64,000 nt of DNA from Humidesulfovibrio sp. (GTDB lineage Bacteria; Desulfobacterota; Desulfovibrionia; Desulfovibrionales; Desulfovibrionaceae), in the NCBI RefSeq assembly GCF_030689645.1, contig NZ_JAUYFU010000005.1, forward strand, positions 1-64,000, written 5' to 3'. A model generated the notes under the pieces. It worked only from the letters and a program-made list of their open reading frames with translations, made no database searches and was not told the DNA's origin. Within the stretch, counting starts at the first letter, position 1; every line of letters begins with the position of its first letter. The position numbers and the translations under genes are program-made. Below, in pieces: positions 63,746-64,000 of the stretch.

Positions 63746-64000
63746 ATGCGCATCGTTGTCATCGCCGGTCACGCCCCTTCCCTGGTGAACTTCCGTGGTC
63801 CGCTGCTCTCCGCCCTGGTGGCCCGTGGCCACAGCGTCACCGCGCTGGCCCCGCCGGAGCCCGGCGGCGCGCCGACCGAGGCCGCCCTGCGCGCCCTCGG
63901 CGTCGAACTGCTGCGCTACCCGCTGGATCGCGGCGGGCTGAACCCCTTGCGTGATCTGAACACCCTCAGATCCCTGCGCAACCTGTTTCTGACCCTCAAG
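63746..64000 (+). CDS. glycosyltransferase family 4-type protein (3' end beyond window)
   Basis: Only the first 85 residues are visible. They begin MRIVVIAGHAPSLVNFRGPL, then LLSALVARGHSVTALAPPEP and a region ending FLTLK, the N-terminal fold and donor-loop start of GT4 enzymes of the WbuB/CapM type. AGGGGA stands about six bases before the ATG, and asnB ends nine bases upstream. It suggests the start of a surface-polysaccharide cluster to the right. Confidence 0.8.
   Translation, partial: MRIVVIAGHAPSLVNFRGPLLSALVARGHSVTALAPPEPGGAPTEAALRALGVELLRYPLDRGGLNPLRDLNTLRSLRNLFLTLK

Overview
The window looks like chromosomal DNA of a GC-rich, strictly anaerobic deltaproteobacterium of the Desulfovibrio type. 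The pointers are an oxygen-sensitive class III ribonucleotide reductase (nrdDG), an FdhE formate dehydrogenase maturation protein, Tat-exported redox enzymes, a long-form TrpB2, aconitase plus isocitrate dehydrogenase, and gene families typical of Desulfovibrionaceae. The assignment is inference from gene content; no rRNA is present.

Layout. 1-5.3 kb is the right end of a probable genomic island. It carries a cut-off YcaO cyclodehydratase, a SagB-type azoline dehydrogenase and a multidomain M50 peptidase, which together form a thiazole/oxazole-modified peptide (TOMM) maturation operon. It stops at a 3' half of tRNA-Leu(UAA) that begins in the anticodon loop and is followed by a tRNA-type terminator, the signature of an attR site. 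5.4-8.6 kb holds a FapA/DUF342 protein and small hypothetical genes. 8.6-11.3 kb is nrdG-nrdD. 11.6-13.2 kb has a frameshifted relic and an SGNH-like protein. 13.3-16.3 kb is rplU-rpmA-obg-proB. 16.4-18.7 kb has comF, a flavin reductase, a possible selenoprotein and an MBL hydrolase. 18.8-30.9 kb carries a Tat-exported molybdopterin oxidoreductase, a CHASE4-PAS-GGDEF-EAL protein, an RNA methyltransferase, a Lrp-type ligand domain, a GH3 lipoprotein, a TMTC-like membrane protein, YciI, an exported superoxide dismutase and a Kef antiporter. 31-34 kb pairs trpB2, under a recognisable Trp leader-peptide attenuator, with icd. 34-43 kb holds an HPt protein, FdhE, DinB, twin 37-codon ORFs, a DksA-like protein, hemC, lon and a PhoB-like regulator. 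43.3-45.5 kb is upp and uraA. 45.5-49.4 kb is a plastic, AT-richer patch: an SH3 protein, an orphan NHLP-type RiPP precursor flanked by a duplicated umuC tail, and umuDC with an array of GTTC-N7-GTTC boxes. 49.4-54.3 kb is a complete liv branched-chain amino-acid ABC transporter. 54.5-60.4 kb has a chorismate mutase-like/EPSP synthase-like fusion, aconitase and PpiD. 60.4-64 kb has a structured repeat, a TauE exporter, asparagine synthetase B and the start of a glycosyltransferase.

How parts fit. The most unusual content is RiPP-related: a maturation operon with no precursor beside it in the visible DNA, and, about 41 kb away, a lone NHLP leader peptide with almost no core. Several regulatory elements can be read directly from sequence: Trp attenuation of trpB2, a tandem direct-repeat array at umuDC, a Fur-box-like site at sod, and probable leaderless starts for livG and umuD.
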